Shown: positions 1 through 6,932 of the stretch, one piece after another
Position numbering within the stretch: the stretch's first letter is position 1
Layout of the letters: each line of letters begins with the position of its first letter
NCBI GenBank assembly: GCA_002403175.1
Contig: DHHG01000249.1
Location: 1 to 8,598, forward strand
Direction: 5' to 3'
Origin: Syntrophaceae bacterium UBA4778
GTDB taxonomy: Bacteria > Desulfobacterota > Syntrophia > Syntrophales > UBA4778
DNA length: 8,598 nt
The notes under the pieces: generated by a model
Seen by the model: the letters and a program-made list of their open reading frames with translations, nothing else
Database searches by the model: none
What the model was told of the DNA's origin: nothing
Made by a program: the position numbers and the translations under genes

Positions 1-1064
1 GGATGAATGGCGCTCATGGGGTCCGTCAATAGGATTTCTTCCTCACTGAGTCCCGTAAATTTAAGAATTTGCGGATTCACCAGGAGCAATTTATTTTTTT
101 GGGTTACGTAGATGCCTACCGGAGAACTTTCTGCAATTACTTCATGAATATTTTGAACCTGCTTGCGCTCGGTAATATCTTCGACGATGCCCTCTATGTA
201 TACGACCTCGCCATCATCGTTGCGAGTGACCCACGCACTTTCTGAAACCCATATTGCCGAACCGTCCTTACGGAAATAACGGGAATCGAATCCGATAATC
301 GAGTCCTGATCTTCAAGGAGCTTCAGCATTCTTCTGCGGTTTTCGGGATCTATATAAATCTGTTGTTCATTACCGATCACAAAAGAGATCATTTCCTCAG
401 GAGACTCGTACCCCAGCATTATAGCCATCGCTCCATTCACCATGATAAATCTTTCGTCCGGAGTGCTGCGATAAAACCCCTTTGTGGCTTGATCGAAAAA
501 GCGCTTGTAAATGCCTTTTGATTCATTGCGGAATGGTCTTGTTTCGTTTGAGATTTGAGCGAATTCAGGATTTACAGGCAGGCTGAGTTTTTCTTCGGTG
601 ATGTTGCGAAAAATACCCTGTGTAGCAATTTTCCCCTTATAGGGGACACAGGTGTGGGTGGCTTCAATTTGAATTCTGGAACCGCTTTTGGTTAAAGCTG
701 TAAATTCGTAGCGCGGACTAAGTTCTTCCCCTCTGAATGTCTTTTGAATTCGATCCTCAATAACCAGACGACTCTCCGGGGCAACAAGAGAAATAAAATT
801 AAAATCTTCTCTCCTGATTTCTTCCGGACTTACTCCGAAAAGTTGCGTGAAGGCAGGATTGATATATTCGAATCGACCATCATAGAGGAGATAAATAGCT
901 TCCGGGTAAAGGTCCGCAACTGCGGCATACAGGCGTTCCCCTTCGTAAAGTGCATTTCCACCTAGCCAGAGTCTGGATTGAAATTTTTCCAGATCCCGGA
1001 CTCTCCGGCGCAACTCCGTTATTTCCTGTTGCAACTGCTCTTTAGCCTTTTCATCGTTCAGCAT
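1..1064 (-). CDS. Multi-PAS sensor protein, N-terminal part (runs off the window edge)
   Basis: The minus strand is open from ATG at 1064 to the window edge, giving 354 complete residues and no stop. AAGGA sits about 7 nt before the ATG. Residues 4-30 are charged and coiled-coil-like (EKAKEQLQQEITELRRR). Three PAS domains follow. PAS1 spans about 44-157 (FEYINPAF, LFGVSPEEI, closing PAC motif GIFRNITEEK). PAS2 spans about 187-301 (GFYRSTPDERFIMVN, LGYESPEEM, YFRKDGS, closing EGIVEDITERK). PAS3 starts near 305 (GIYVTQKNKLLLVNP, FTGLSEEEIL) and is cut by the edge. There is no signal peptide or membrane segment before PAS1, so it is probably a cytoplasmic sensor. PAS domains sense ligands, redox state or partner proteins. 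The output module (histidine kinase, GGDEF/EAL or sigma54 activator) is not visible, so 'histidine kinase' would be a guess. No haem or flavin ligand could be assigned by eye. Confidence 0.9.
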   Translation of the reverse strand, partial: MLNDEKAKEQLQQEITELRRRVRDLEKFQSRLWLGGNALYEGERLYAAVADLYPEAIYLLYDGRFEYINPAFTQLFGVSPEEIRREDFNFISLVAPESRLVIEDRIQKTFRGEELSPRYEFTALTKSGSRIQIEATHTCVPYKGKIATQGIFRNITEEKLSLPVNPEFAQISNETRPFRNESKGIYKRFFDQATKGFYRSTPDERFIMVNGAMAIMLGYESPEEMISFVIGNEQQIYIDPENRRRMLKLLEDQDSIIGFDSRYFRKDGSAIWVSESAWVTRNDDGEVVYIEGIVEDITERKQVQNIHEVIAESSPVGIYVTQKNKLLLVNPQILKFTGLSEEEILLTDPMSAIH

Positions 1065-1562
1065 CAGAATTTCCTTATGTGATTATCCCTGCTTTAAGCG
1101 AAGACTAAAGTCGAAATACACGTATGATCCATAAATTAACCATGATCCTGATCCTTCGCCCGATACTTAGAGCGAAAAATCAGTTGATCTTCTTACAATC
1201 CATTTCATTAGAGATAGATGGAAATTAAGAGCAGGATCTTCTTTTCTGGTACATCCGAGGCGGAGAAAATAAGATCCGATCATAACATCAAAGTTTTCTT
1301 CTGAGTGTGAGGGGAATGAACAATTCTGAGTGTTTCTTTACCGGTGAAAACTGATCCGAAGAAACATTCGTCATTCACATCACCCCCCTTCTGTAACATC
1401 CTACAAGGGAGATTATCGGCAGGCTACTTTCAAACATAAACATTGTCAAGAATAAAAAAGTTCGTGAACCCTTCTTAATTCTTATATTAAATCGCAAATA
1501 ATGAAAATACTACTTAAGTATTATTGAATATGTTCTGTAGTCATAAGTTGTCATCGCTGCGA
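1065..1562. other. Intergenic stretch without a convincing gene
   Basis: This 498-base stretch lies between two minus-strand genes: it follows the ferredoxin stop and precedes the PAS-protein start. I see no RNA gene and no credible protein. It should hold the promoter of the PAS gene. A minus-strand TTGACA box is at 1449-1444, but the hexamer 17 nt downstream (TAGCCT) is a poor -10, so the promoter is unresolved. An AT-rich hairpin (AATACT, 5-nt loop, AGTATT) at 1506-1522 lies about 40 bases past the ferredoxin stop. It could mark the transcript end, but it lacks a GC stem. A 10-bp direct repeat is listed separately. Confidence 0.5.
1299..1333. repeat. 10-bp direct repeat upstream of the PAS sensor gene
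   Basis: TTCTGAGTGT occurs at 1299-1308 and again at 1324-1333, 25 bp start to start. It lies about 235-270 bp upstream of the PAS protein ATG. It may be a tandem regulator site or chance; no known operator is recognised. Confidence 0.35.
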
Positions 1563-1760
1563 TTATTCATCGTCCTCTATCTCGATCGCCTGGGATGGAC
1601 AGGCCTCTGCAGCTTCTCTGACAGCATCTTCGAGATCTTCCGGGATATCATCTTCGATTTTTGGAAATGCAAGATCATCTTGCATTTCCATAACTTCAGG
1701 GCAAATTTCGATGCATGCTTCACATCCGATGCACAAATCTTTATCTATTTTCACTCTCAT
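1563..1760 (-). CDS. Small single-cluster [4Fe-4S] ferredoxin
   Basis: This 65-residue acidic electron carrier resembles the monocluster ferredoxins of Desulfovibrio (about 58-65 residues). The N-terminal motif is C10-IG-C13-EA-C16-IEI-C20-P, and the C-terminal half keeps only one cysteine, C54-P. By comparison with D. gigas ferredoxin, C10, C13, C16 and C54 should bind one [4Fe-4S] cluster; the second cluster site of 2x[4Fe-4S] ferredoxins has been lost. C20 corresponds to a cysteine that can form a disulfide in D. gigas ferredoxin II, but its partner position is not a cysteine here. The rest is rich in Asp and Glu, ending IEIEDDE, as expected for docking to redox enzymes. The ATG start has AGGTG 5 nt upstream. 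The gene appears monocistronic, with its own promoter at 1927-1954 and divergent from the liv operon. Its redox partner cannot be told from this window. Confidence 0.95.
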   Translation of the reverse strand: MRVKIDKDLCIGCEACIEICPEVMEMQDDLAFPKIEDDIPEDLEDAVREAAEACPSQAIEIEDDE

Positions 1761-1926
1761 AAAAGCACCTGTCCCGCTGAATTTTTTTCAGGCTGTTGTT
1801 AGCAGAATCGGTAAAATCCGCTTCGTTTTCAGGTGAGGTGATATTTTCCAGCCCTTCTCCGAATTTGCGTGCAATTTCAGCATGTTTGCATTCCGGTCCT
1901 GGATCAGCCTGATAAAAGTAAAAAAC

Positions 1927-1954
1927 ATTATCTTAGAGAATTGGCCGTAGTCAA
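1927..1954 (-). promoter_or_regulatory. Sigma70-type promoter of the ferredoxin gene
   Basis: Read on the minus strand, the -35 box is TTGACT (1954-1949), the spacer is 16 nt and the -10 box is GATAAT (1932-1927). Both hexamers match the consensus at five of six positions. Initiation would fall near 1920, giving a leader of about 160 nt before the ferredoxin ATG at 1760. Confidence 0.6.
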
Positions 1955-2035
1955 ATAAAATTTCAATTGTACCGGAAAAATCTTATGAATTACTCTTCCG
2001 TTTGGCACAGGGTTCCCGTTTATGAGCAATCACCC

Positions 2036-2062
2036 TTGACTGTGCGTAATGAATTTGATAAC
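2036..2062 (+). promoter_or_regulatory. Possible promoter of the liv operon
   Basis: TTGACT at 2036-2041 is a good -35 box. The best -10 candidate is GATAAC at 2057-2062 with a short 15-nt spacer, so the match is only fair. It lies about 110 bases upstream of the livJ start and is the best candidate seen in the divergent ferredoxin-livJ gap. No amino-acid-responsive operator (Lrp-like) could be recognised. Confidence 0.3.
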
Positions 2063-2130
2063 CCATGCTTGCATATGGCTAAAATCAGAATGCTTTCAAT
2101 ATATTTCTGAACAGGATTTGAAACAAAGAC

Positions 2131-2152
2131 GGGTTGAGGGCAATACCCACCC
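2131..2152 (+). promoter_or_regulatory. Possible hairpin just before the livJ ribosome binding site
   Basis: Two GGG runs (2131-2133, 2138-2140) can pair with two CCC runs (2146-2148, 2150-2152) around the loop CAATA, with an asymmetric internal loop. It ends 7 nt before the AGGAG box at 2160. It could influence livJ translation, but each stem is only three base pairs. Confidence 0.2.
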
Positions 2153-2170
2153 TGGGTCTAGGAGATAAAC

Positions 2171-3340
2171 ATGAAAAGGACGCTTTTATTTATAGCTTCG
2201 ATTACTCTTTTTACGCTTCTGTTGATGAGTTGTGGAGGTGCAAATGATTCGGACACCATCAAAATTGGTTTAATCGCTGAATTGACCGGAGATGTTCCTG
2301 CTGTGGGAGCGTCCTGCAAAAATGCTGCGGAAATGGCAGTCAAAGAAATCAATGATGCAGGCGGTCTGGACCTAATGGGAAAAAAATATAAAGTGAACTT
2401 ATATATAGAAGATAATGCAGGCAAAGCCGATCAGTCCGCTTCGGCTGCTCAGAAATTGATCGCACAGCAGAATGTTTTAGCCATCGTAGGTCCGAACGCC
2501 AGCCGCTATGCCATTCCGGCGACGGAAATAGCAGAGAGCGCAAAGGTTGCCTTGATTACACCCTGGTCTACAACACCAAAAACAACCCTTGATTCCAAAA
2601 CCGGCGCATCCAAGAAATATGCTTTCCGGGCCTGTTTTACGGATCCCTTTCAGGGGCGCGTGGTGGCCAAATTTGTCCTGGACAATTTAAAGTTGAAGAA
2701 AGCGGCGGTTCTATACGATGTGGCTTCGGAATACAATAAGGGCATCGCCGAGGTCTTTAAGGAAACCTTCGAAAAGAGCGGGGGGCAGATCGTTGCTTTT
2801 GAGACGTATACGACCAACGATAAGGACTTTTCAGCGCAATTGACCAAAATCAAAAAGGCCGAGCCTTCCGTTATCTTTCTTCCCAATTATTACAGCGAAG
2901 TGCCCCTTCAGATCCAGCAGGCCAAACGGCTGGGCATTTCGGTTCCCTTTGTCGGGAGCGATTCCTGGGGGAGCAGCGAGCTTTTGAAGCTCTGCGGAAC
3001 GGATTGTGAAAATTATTATTTCAGCACCCATTACGCAGCAGACAATGCGACGCCCACGGCCAAAAAATTCATAGAGAATTACAAGAAGGCATACGGCAAT
3101 ATACCCGATGATGTAGCGGCTTTGACCTTTGATTCCTTCGGTCTCCTGAGCCAGGCTATTAAGAATGGGAATAAGCCGGATCGTCAATTCGTCCGTGATT
3201 CGTTGGCCAGGATACCTAACTATCAAGGAGTTACCGGAAATATGCAATTCCGCGAAGGTTCCGGCGATCCGATCAAAAGTGCAGTAATGCTTCAGATTAA
3301 GAATGGGAAATTTGTCTGGTTCGCCAATGCCAATCCGTGA
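2171..3340 (+). CDS. livJ: Branched-chain amino acid ABC transporter, substrate-binding lipoprotein
   Basis: This 389-residue receptor belongs to the type I periplasmic-binding family (Peripla_BP_6, LivJ/LivK-like) and delivers leucine, isoleucine, valine or related ligands to the LivHMGF complex. Residues 1-20 form a lipoprotein signal peptide with lipobox L18-M-S-C21, so the mature protein is anchored through C21 in the cell envelope. The mature domain starts with IKIGLIAELTGDVPAVG. Family hallmarks follow: GPNAS at 107-111, the stretch ending in ALITPWSTTP, and FRACFTDPFQG at 152-162, a signature common in anaerobe Liv receptors. AGGAG at 2160-2164 lies 6 nt before the ATG. It is the first gene of the liv cluster, separated from livH by 111 bases, which fits the usual higher expression of the receptor. 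Ligand identity is inferred; this family also includes receptors for other amino acids, amides and aromatic acids. Confidence 0.95.
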   Translation: MKRTLLFIASITLFTLLLMSCGGANDSDTIKIGLIAELTGDVPAVGASCKNAAEMAVKEINDAGGLDLMGKKYKVNLYIEDNAGKADQSASAAQKLIAQQNVLAIVGPNASRYAIPATEIAESAKVALITPWSTTPKTTLDSKTGASKKYAFRACFTDPFQGRVVAKFVLDNLKLKKAAVLYDVASEYNKGIAEVFKETFEKSGGQIVAFETYTTNDKDFSAQLTKIKKAEPSVIFLPNYYSEVPLQIQQAKRLGISVPFVGSDSWGSSELLKLCGTDCENYYFSTHYAADNATPTAKKFIENYKKAYGNIPDDVAALTFDSFGLLSQAIKNGNKPDRQFVRDSLARIPNYQGVTGNMQFREGSGDPIKSAVMLQIKNGKFVWFANANP

Positions 3341-3394
3341 TGAAGAAGTAAAAAGAATGAAACATTAAAATTGAGCGGAGAAAAGTGATTCTGC

Positions 3395-3440
3395 GAAAAG
3401 GTTTTCCTTACCGATAATGCCTTTTTCTTTTGTCCTTTTC
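3395..3440 (+). promoter_or_regulatory. Inverted repeat in the livJ-livH gap
   Basis: GAAAAGG at 3395-3401 is a perfect inverted match to CCTTTTC at 3434-3440, leaving a loop of 32 bases. The right arm ends 11 bases before the livH ATG, where a ribosome binding site would be expected. It could act in mRNA processing or control of livH initiation. The stem is short and no U-tract follows, so it is not a standard terminator. Confidence 0.25.
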
Positions 3441-3455
3441 ACATCTGATCTATGA
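3417..3455 (+). other. Possible 12-codon leader ORF overlapping the livH start
   Basis: ATG at 3417 opens a 12-codon frame (MPFSFVLFTSDL) whose TGA at 3453-3455 overlaps the livH ATG at 3452 as ATGA, the usual geometry of translational coupling. This matters because livH has no recognisable ribosome binding site of its own. Against it, the nearest purine box (AAAAGG, 3396-3401) is 15 nt before the mini-ORF ATG, which is too far for good initiation. It may be chance. Confidence 0.25.
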
Positions 3456-4327
3456 TCTATCTCTTTCAGCAAACTTTGAATGTCTTGCAACTGGGAAGTA
3501 TCTATGCCCTGATTGCGCTTGGCTATACAATGGTCTACGGCATTCTGACCATGATCAATTTCGCACACGGCGATTTGTTCATGATAGGAGCCTTTGCCTG
3601 TCTGGTCGCGGCAGTTTTTTTGAAGCTATCCTTTCTGCCCTCGTTTCTCATAGCTCTGTTTGCGGTTGCCCTTCTGGGAGTTGTCATCGAGCGTCTCGCG
3701 TATAAGCCCCTTCGCAATGCGCCACGCGTATCAGCGATCATTACCGCGCTGGGGGTCGGAATCTTTCTGGAGAATTTTACCCTGGCCCTCAGTCCTTATC
3801 CGCAGTATGTTCCAAAGCTCATTTCGGATACGGCCTGGAATATCGGAGGCATAGCGGTATCATCCCTGCAAATGATCATTATAGGATTGTCTCTGGCGCT
3901 CATGTTTATTCTCGACTTCATGGTGCAGAAGACAAAATTGGGGATGGCAATGCGGGCCGTTTCCTGGGATAAATCTATTGTCCCCTTGATGGGGGTTCCT
4001 GTGGACAGGATTATCTCCATTACATTCGCAATAGGAACGGGCCTCGGTGGGGCGGCAGGAATGATGTATGCGCTGGCATATCCGGTGATCGATCCCTACA
4101 TGGGAATTATGGTTGGTTGGAAAGCCTTTATTTCCGCTGTTGTCGGCGGTATCGGAAACATTCGGGGTGCGATGCTGGGCGGGTTTATTCTGGGAACGGT
4201 CGAGATCATGGTTGCTGCATTTTTTCCTTCCACTTACCGCGATTTTGTTGCCTTTGCCCTCCTGATCGGGCTGCTCATATTCAGGCCGTATGGGATATTG
4301 GGGAAACCGCATACGACCAAAGTTTAA
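3452..4327 (+). CDS. livH: Branched-chain amino acid ABC transporter, permease LivH
   Basis: This 291-residue inner-membrane permease of the BPD_transp_2 family forms half of the translocation channel with LivM. The sequence is hydrophobic throughout, with about eight membrane segments. It opens with the family hallmark LQLGSIYALIALGYTMVYG (residues 12-30) followed by INFAHGDLFMIGAF. The cytoplasmic loop that docks on the ATPases is near 222-244 (GWKAFISAVVGGIGNIRGAM). Length matches the family (about 290-308). The start is fixed by an in-frame TGA at 3446-3448 and by homology of the first residues, yet no Shine-Dalgarno sequence precedes it: the upstream bases are pyrimidine-rich. A tandem duplication GATCTAT-GATCTAT (3447-3460) covers the start codon. 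The stop at 4325-4327 overlaps the livM ribosome binding site. Confidence 0.96.
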   Translation: MIYLFQQTLNVLQLGSIYALIALGYTMVYGILTMINFAHGDLFMIGAFACLVAAVFLKLSFLPSFLIALFAVALLGVVIERLAYKPLRNAPRVSAIITALGVGIFLENFTLALSPYPQYVPKLISDTAWNIGGIAVSSLQMIIIGLSLALMFILDFMVQKTKLGMAMRAVSWDKSIVPLMGVPVDRIISITFAIGTGLGGAAGMMYALAYPVIDPYMGIMVGWKAFISAVVGGIGNIRGAMLGGFILGTVEIMVAAFFPSTYRDFVAFALLIGLLIFRPYGILGKPHTTKV

Positions 4328-4331
4328 GAGG
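4326..4331 (+). promoter_or_regulatory. Ribosome binding site fixing the TTG start of livM
   Basis: AAGAGG lies 5 nt before TTG at 4337 and overlaps the livH stop codon. The first in-frame ATG is codon 55, inside a membrane segment, so the TTG start is well supported. Confidence 0.7.
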
Positions 4332-4336
4332 CTTCT

Positions 4337-5383
4337 TTGAAAATTTTCCAATGTATCAAAATTGATTGGTGGCGAAAGCGGTTCGAGATCTTGCTCGAAC
4401 AACGGCGTCTGCTTCCTTATTTCATAGCAGCGGGATTCGTATTATCGATTCTGGTTTCCTGCTTCGGCCTTCTCAATCAATATGTTCAGCTGATCCTGAT
4501 GTATGTGGGGATCAATATTATTCTGGCTGTCAGTCTCAATTTGATCAACGGCTACATGGGCGAGTTTTCAGTCGGTCATGCCGGATTCATGGCGGTGGGA
4601 GCGTATGTCTCCTCCATTTTCACAGTTTCCGTTTTCACGCCGGCAGGCGCGGCTTTTACATTTCCTCTGGCAGTCATAGCGGGTGGACTTGCTGCAGGAA
4701 TGGTCGGACTCATTGTGGCCTTTCCGTCATTTAAGACGCGCGGTGATTATCTTGCCATTGTTACACTGGCATTCGGAATGATTGTAAAATCGGGCCTTGA
4801 GAACATCGATGCCGTAGGTGGGCCGCGCGGCTTCTTGGGCATGGATAAGCTCACGACACTTCCATGGGTCTTCTTCTGGACCGTTCTGTCTGTCTGGGTC
4901 ATCCGCAATCTGGTCTATTCGAAATATGGACGTGGCATACTGTCCATCAGGGAGGACGAGATTGCAAGCGGCCTGATGAGCGTTGATACGAGGAAGGTGA
5001 AGATGATCGCCTTTGTCGTTTCATCATTCTTTGCCGGAATTGCGGGAGGGCTCTTTGCGCATCTGTTGCAGTTTATCAATCCACGAACCTTCGATATCCT
5101 GAAATCCACGGATATTCTGATTATGGTCTATCTCGGCGGTATCGGATCGATTGCCGGATCCATCCTGGGCGCCTCTGTTTATACCGTTCTTCTCGAAATA
5201 TTGCGGCCAATGGGTATCTGGAGAATGGTGATAATGCCGCTCATGCTGGTTCTGCTCATGTTATATCGTCCGCATGGCATGATGGGCCTGAAAGAGTTCC
5301 GTTGGTTTCTGCCGCGCCGGGATGCTGTTGTAAAAAGATCAGAAATTGAAAAGGAGTCGATGCGTGTTTCTGCTCAAGGCTGA
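4337..5383 (+). CDS. livM: Branched-chain amino acid ABC transporter, permease LivM
   Basis: This 348-residue inner-membrane permease is the partner of LivH. The basic N-terminus (WWRKRFE, QRR) is followed by about eight to ten membrane segments. Family hallmarks include LNLINGYMGEFSVGHAGFM (67-85), the VGGPRGFLG loop near the middle, and the ATPase-docking loop VYLGGIGSIAGSILGA (264-279). The C-terminal tail after RPHGMMGLKEF is charged and cytoplasmic. It starts at TTG, a less usual codon, supported by AAGAGG at 4326-4331 and only 9 bases after livH. Its 3' end overlaps livG by 20 bases, and the livG ribosome binding site lies inside livM. The packing implies coupled translation and equal amounts of the two permeases. 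Confidence 0.95.
   Translation: MKIFQCIKIDWWRKRFEILLEQRRLLPYFIAAGFVLSILVSCFGLLNQYVQLILMYVGINIILAVSLNLINGYMGEFSVGHAGFMAVGAYVSSIFTVSVFTPAGAAFTFPLAVIAGGLAAGMVGLIVAFPSFKTRGDYLAIVTLAFGMIVKSGLENIDAVGGPRGFLGMDKLTTLPWVFFWTVLSVWVIRNLVYSKYGRGILSIREDEIASGLMSVDTRKVKMIAFVVSSFFAGIAGGLFAHLLQFINPRTFDILKSTDILIMVYLGGIGSIAGSILGASVYTVLLEILRPMGIWRMVIMPLMLVLLMLYRPHGMMGLKEFRWFLPRRDAVVKRSEIEKESMRVSAQG
5351..5356 (+). promoter_or_regulatory. Ribosome binding site fixing the GTG start of livG
   Basis: AAGGAG lies 7 nt before GTG at 5364. An in-frame TTG at 5346 precedes this box, so starting there would leave the box inside the gene and add six residues foreign to the family. Confidence 0.75.
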
Positions 5384-6134
5384 AAAGCTTACGCATTATT
5401 TCGGAGGCCTGTGTGCCGTATCGGATTTCAATCTGGATTTGAATCCCGGTGAGCTGATCGGGATTATCGGGCCGAACGGTGCCGGAAAAACCACGGTTTT
5501 CAATCTGATCACAGGCGTATACAAACCTACCAGTGGACGGTTTTTTTTCGAAGGCAAGGACATCACAAAAAAAAGCCCTCACGAACGGACAGTCCTGGGA
5601 ATCGCACGTACATTCCAGAATATCCGCCTTTTCAAGGAACTTTCCGTTCTCGAAAATATAAAGATCGCCTTTTTTGCACGGGCCCTTTACGGACCGCTGG
5701 AGGCCCTTTTTCATTTCGGGCGCTACCGTTCGGAGGAATGCCGGATTACCGAGCGCAGCATGGAGCTTCTGGAAATTTTCAAGCTGGATATGTATGCCGG
5801 CGAGAAATCAAAAAATCTCCCGTACGGGTTGCAAAGGCGGCTCGAAATTGCCAGGGCGCTTGCAACCGGGCCTAAATTGCTTTTACTGGACGAGCCGGCA
5901 GCCGGTATGAATCCGAACGAGATAGAAGAGCTGATGGAGTTTATCAGCTGGATTCGGCAGAAATTCAATCTGACCATCGTATTAATAGAGCATCAGATGC
6001 GTCTGGTTATGGGTATCTGTGAGCGTCTTGAGGTCCTCGATTTCGGCGCAACTATCTGCCGGGGAACCCCCCGCTTTATTCAGAACGATCCCAAGGTGCT
6101 GGAGGCTTATTTGGGAGAGGAGATACCGCCATGA
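5364..6134 (+). CDS. livG: Branched-chain amino acid ABC transporter, ATP-binding protein LivG
   Basis: This 256-residue ABC ATPase matches the usual LivG length of about 255. It energises import through LivH/LivM on the cytoplasmic face, paired with LivF. Motifs from the GTG start are: [10 protein letters not shown] near 13-22, Walker [10 protein letters not shown] at 36-44, Q-loop [10 protein letters not shown], the LivG-type signature [15 protein letters not shown] beginning near 152 (LPYG instead of LSGG, normal for LivG), Walker [14 protein letters not shown] with catalytic Glu near 177, and switch His210 in IEHQMR. All residues needed for ATP hydrolysis are present. The gene overlaps livM by 20 bases and its TGA overlaps the livF ATG (ATGA at 6131-6134). 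The C-terminus [16 protein letters not shown] is the standard family ending. Confidence 0.96.
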   Translation: MFLLKAEKLTHYFGGLCAVSDFNLDLNPGELIGIIGPNGAGKTTVFNLITGVYKPTSGRFFFEGKDITKKSPHERTVLGIARTFQNIRLFKELSVLENIKIAFFARALYGPLEALFHFGRYRSEECRITERSMELLEIFKLDMYAGEKSKNLPYGLQRRLEIARALATGPKLLLLDEPAAGMNPNEIEELMEFISWIRQKFNLTIVLIEHQMRLVMGICERLEVLDFGATICRGTPRFIQNDPKVLEAYLGEEIPP

Positions 6135-6844
6135 GCGATGCCCTGCTTTCAGTCCGAAATCTCGGAGTAGCTTACGGAAATATCCGGGCTGTCCGGGATA
6201 TTTCGTTCGAAGTCAAAGAGAGGGAAGTAGTGACCCTGATCGGGGCAAATGGCGCAGGCAAGTCGTCCATACTGCGAGCTATTTCCGGGACCGTTCCTTA
6301 TGAAGGAGAAATTGTTTTTGCCGGGTCTAATCTGAGCCGTGTATCGTCGGATCGAATTGTCTCCCTGGGGATTGCGCACGTTCCCGAGGGGCGCGGCATT
6401 TTCGGAAATCTATCGGTTCGGGAAAACCTGAAATTGGCCACCTGGAAACGCAAGGATCGGGAAATGATTAGCCGTGATTTCGAACGGGTATTTTCATTGT
6501 TCCCTCGACTTAAGGAACGCCAGAAACAGCCCGGCGGTACGCTTTCGGGGGGCGAGCAGCAGATGCTTGCGCTGGGACGCGCCATCATGAGCCGTAGTAA
6601 ATTGATGCTCTTGGATGAACCGTCTATGGGGCTCTCCCCGGTTCTGGTGAGAGAGATTTTCAGAATTCTGGCAGAAATCAACCGGGAAGGGACGACCCTT
6701 TTGCTGATTGAACAAAATGCCAATATGGCGCTTCGAGCTGCGTCGCGTGGCTATGTTCTGGAAAGTGGAAAGATTGTATTATCCGGGACGGGTACCGATC
6801 TTGTGGGAAATGCGAGGGTTCGTGAGGCTTATCTCGGGAGCTGA
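6131..6844 (+). CDS. livF: Branched-chain amino acid ABC transporter, ATP-binding protein LivF
   Basis: This 237-residue second ATPase of the Liv importer has normal family length. Motifs are: aromatic A-loop Tyr15 (VAYGNIRAV), Walker A GANGAGKSS at 38-46, FGNLSVRENL after the Q-loop region (HVPEGRGIF), canonical signature LSGGEQQ at 138-144, and Walker B LMLLDEPSMGLSP from 158 with catalytic Glu163. The switch position is Gln195 (IEQNANMAL) rather than His, which is usual for LivF and so not a defect. AGGAG at 6118-6122 lies 8 nt before the ATG, inside livG, and the ATGA overlap implies coupled translation. This is the last gene of the operon; a small hairpin follows 8 bases after its stop. 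Confidence 0.96.
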   Translation: MSDALLSVRNLGVAYGNIRAVRDISFEVKEREVVTLIGANGAGKSSILRAISGTVPYEGEIVFAGSNLSRVSSDRIVSLGIAHVPEGRGIFGNLSVRENLKLATWKRKDREMISRDFERVFSLFPRLKERQKQPGGTLSGGEQQMLALGRAIMSRSKLMLLDEPSMGLSPVLVREIFRILAEINREGTTLLLIEQNANMALRAASRGYVLESGKIVLSGTGTDLVGNARVREAYLGS

Positions 6845-6852
6845 TTGGGGTT

Positions 6853-6873
6853 TGATCCGGTTGGGATGGATCA
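6853..6873 (+). terminator. Hairpin after livF, possible transcript end
   Basis: TGATCC (6853-6858) and GGATCA (6868-6873) form a perfect 6-bp stem with a 9-nt loop, 8 bases past the livF stop. No U-tract follows, so it may protect the mRNA 3' end rather than terminate transcription. Confidence 0.3.
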
Positions 6874-6932
6874 GGGTCATAGGAACTTGAGCCGGAGATC
6901 CATAAAATCTGTTTTGGACAAACTTTACGAAT

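Noticed and set aside
1288..1374. 28-codon minus-strand frame preceded by a G-rich box (AAGGGGGG)
   Set aside because: The box is not a standard ribosome binding site at good spacing, the peptide resembles nothing known, and a frame this short is expected by chance.
1524..1802. 92-codon plus-strand frame over the ferredoxin gene
   Set aside because: It is the antisense shadow of the ferredoxin, whose cysteine motif, acidic composition, ribosome binding site and promoter are all on the minus strand.
2010..2030. TGGCAC followed by TCCC, resembling a sigma54 promoter before livJ
   Set aside because: The essential GC of the -12 element is absent; only the -24 half matches.
2131..2164. G-quadruplex before livJ
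   Set aside because: Only three GGG runs are present on the plus strand and the third is separated by C-rich sequence; a hairpin is the simpler reading.
3860..4402. 180-codon minus-strand frame across livH and the start of livM
   Set aside because: It lies antisense to clearly conserved permease sequence, has shadow-like composition and no ribosome binding site.
5346..5363. LivG start at TTG 5346
   Set aside because: The ribosome binding site AAGGAG lies downstream of this TTG and at ideal distance from GTG 5364, which also gives the normal family N-terminus.
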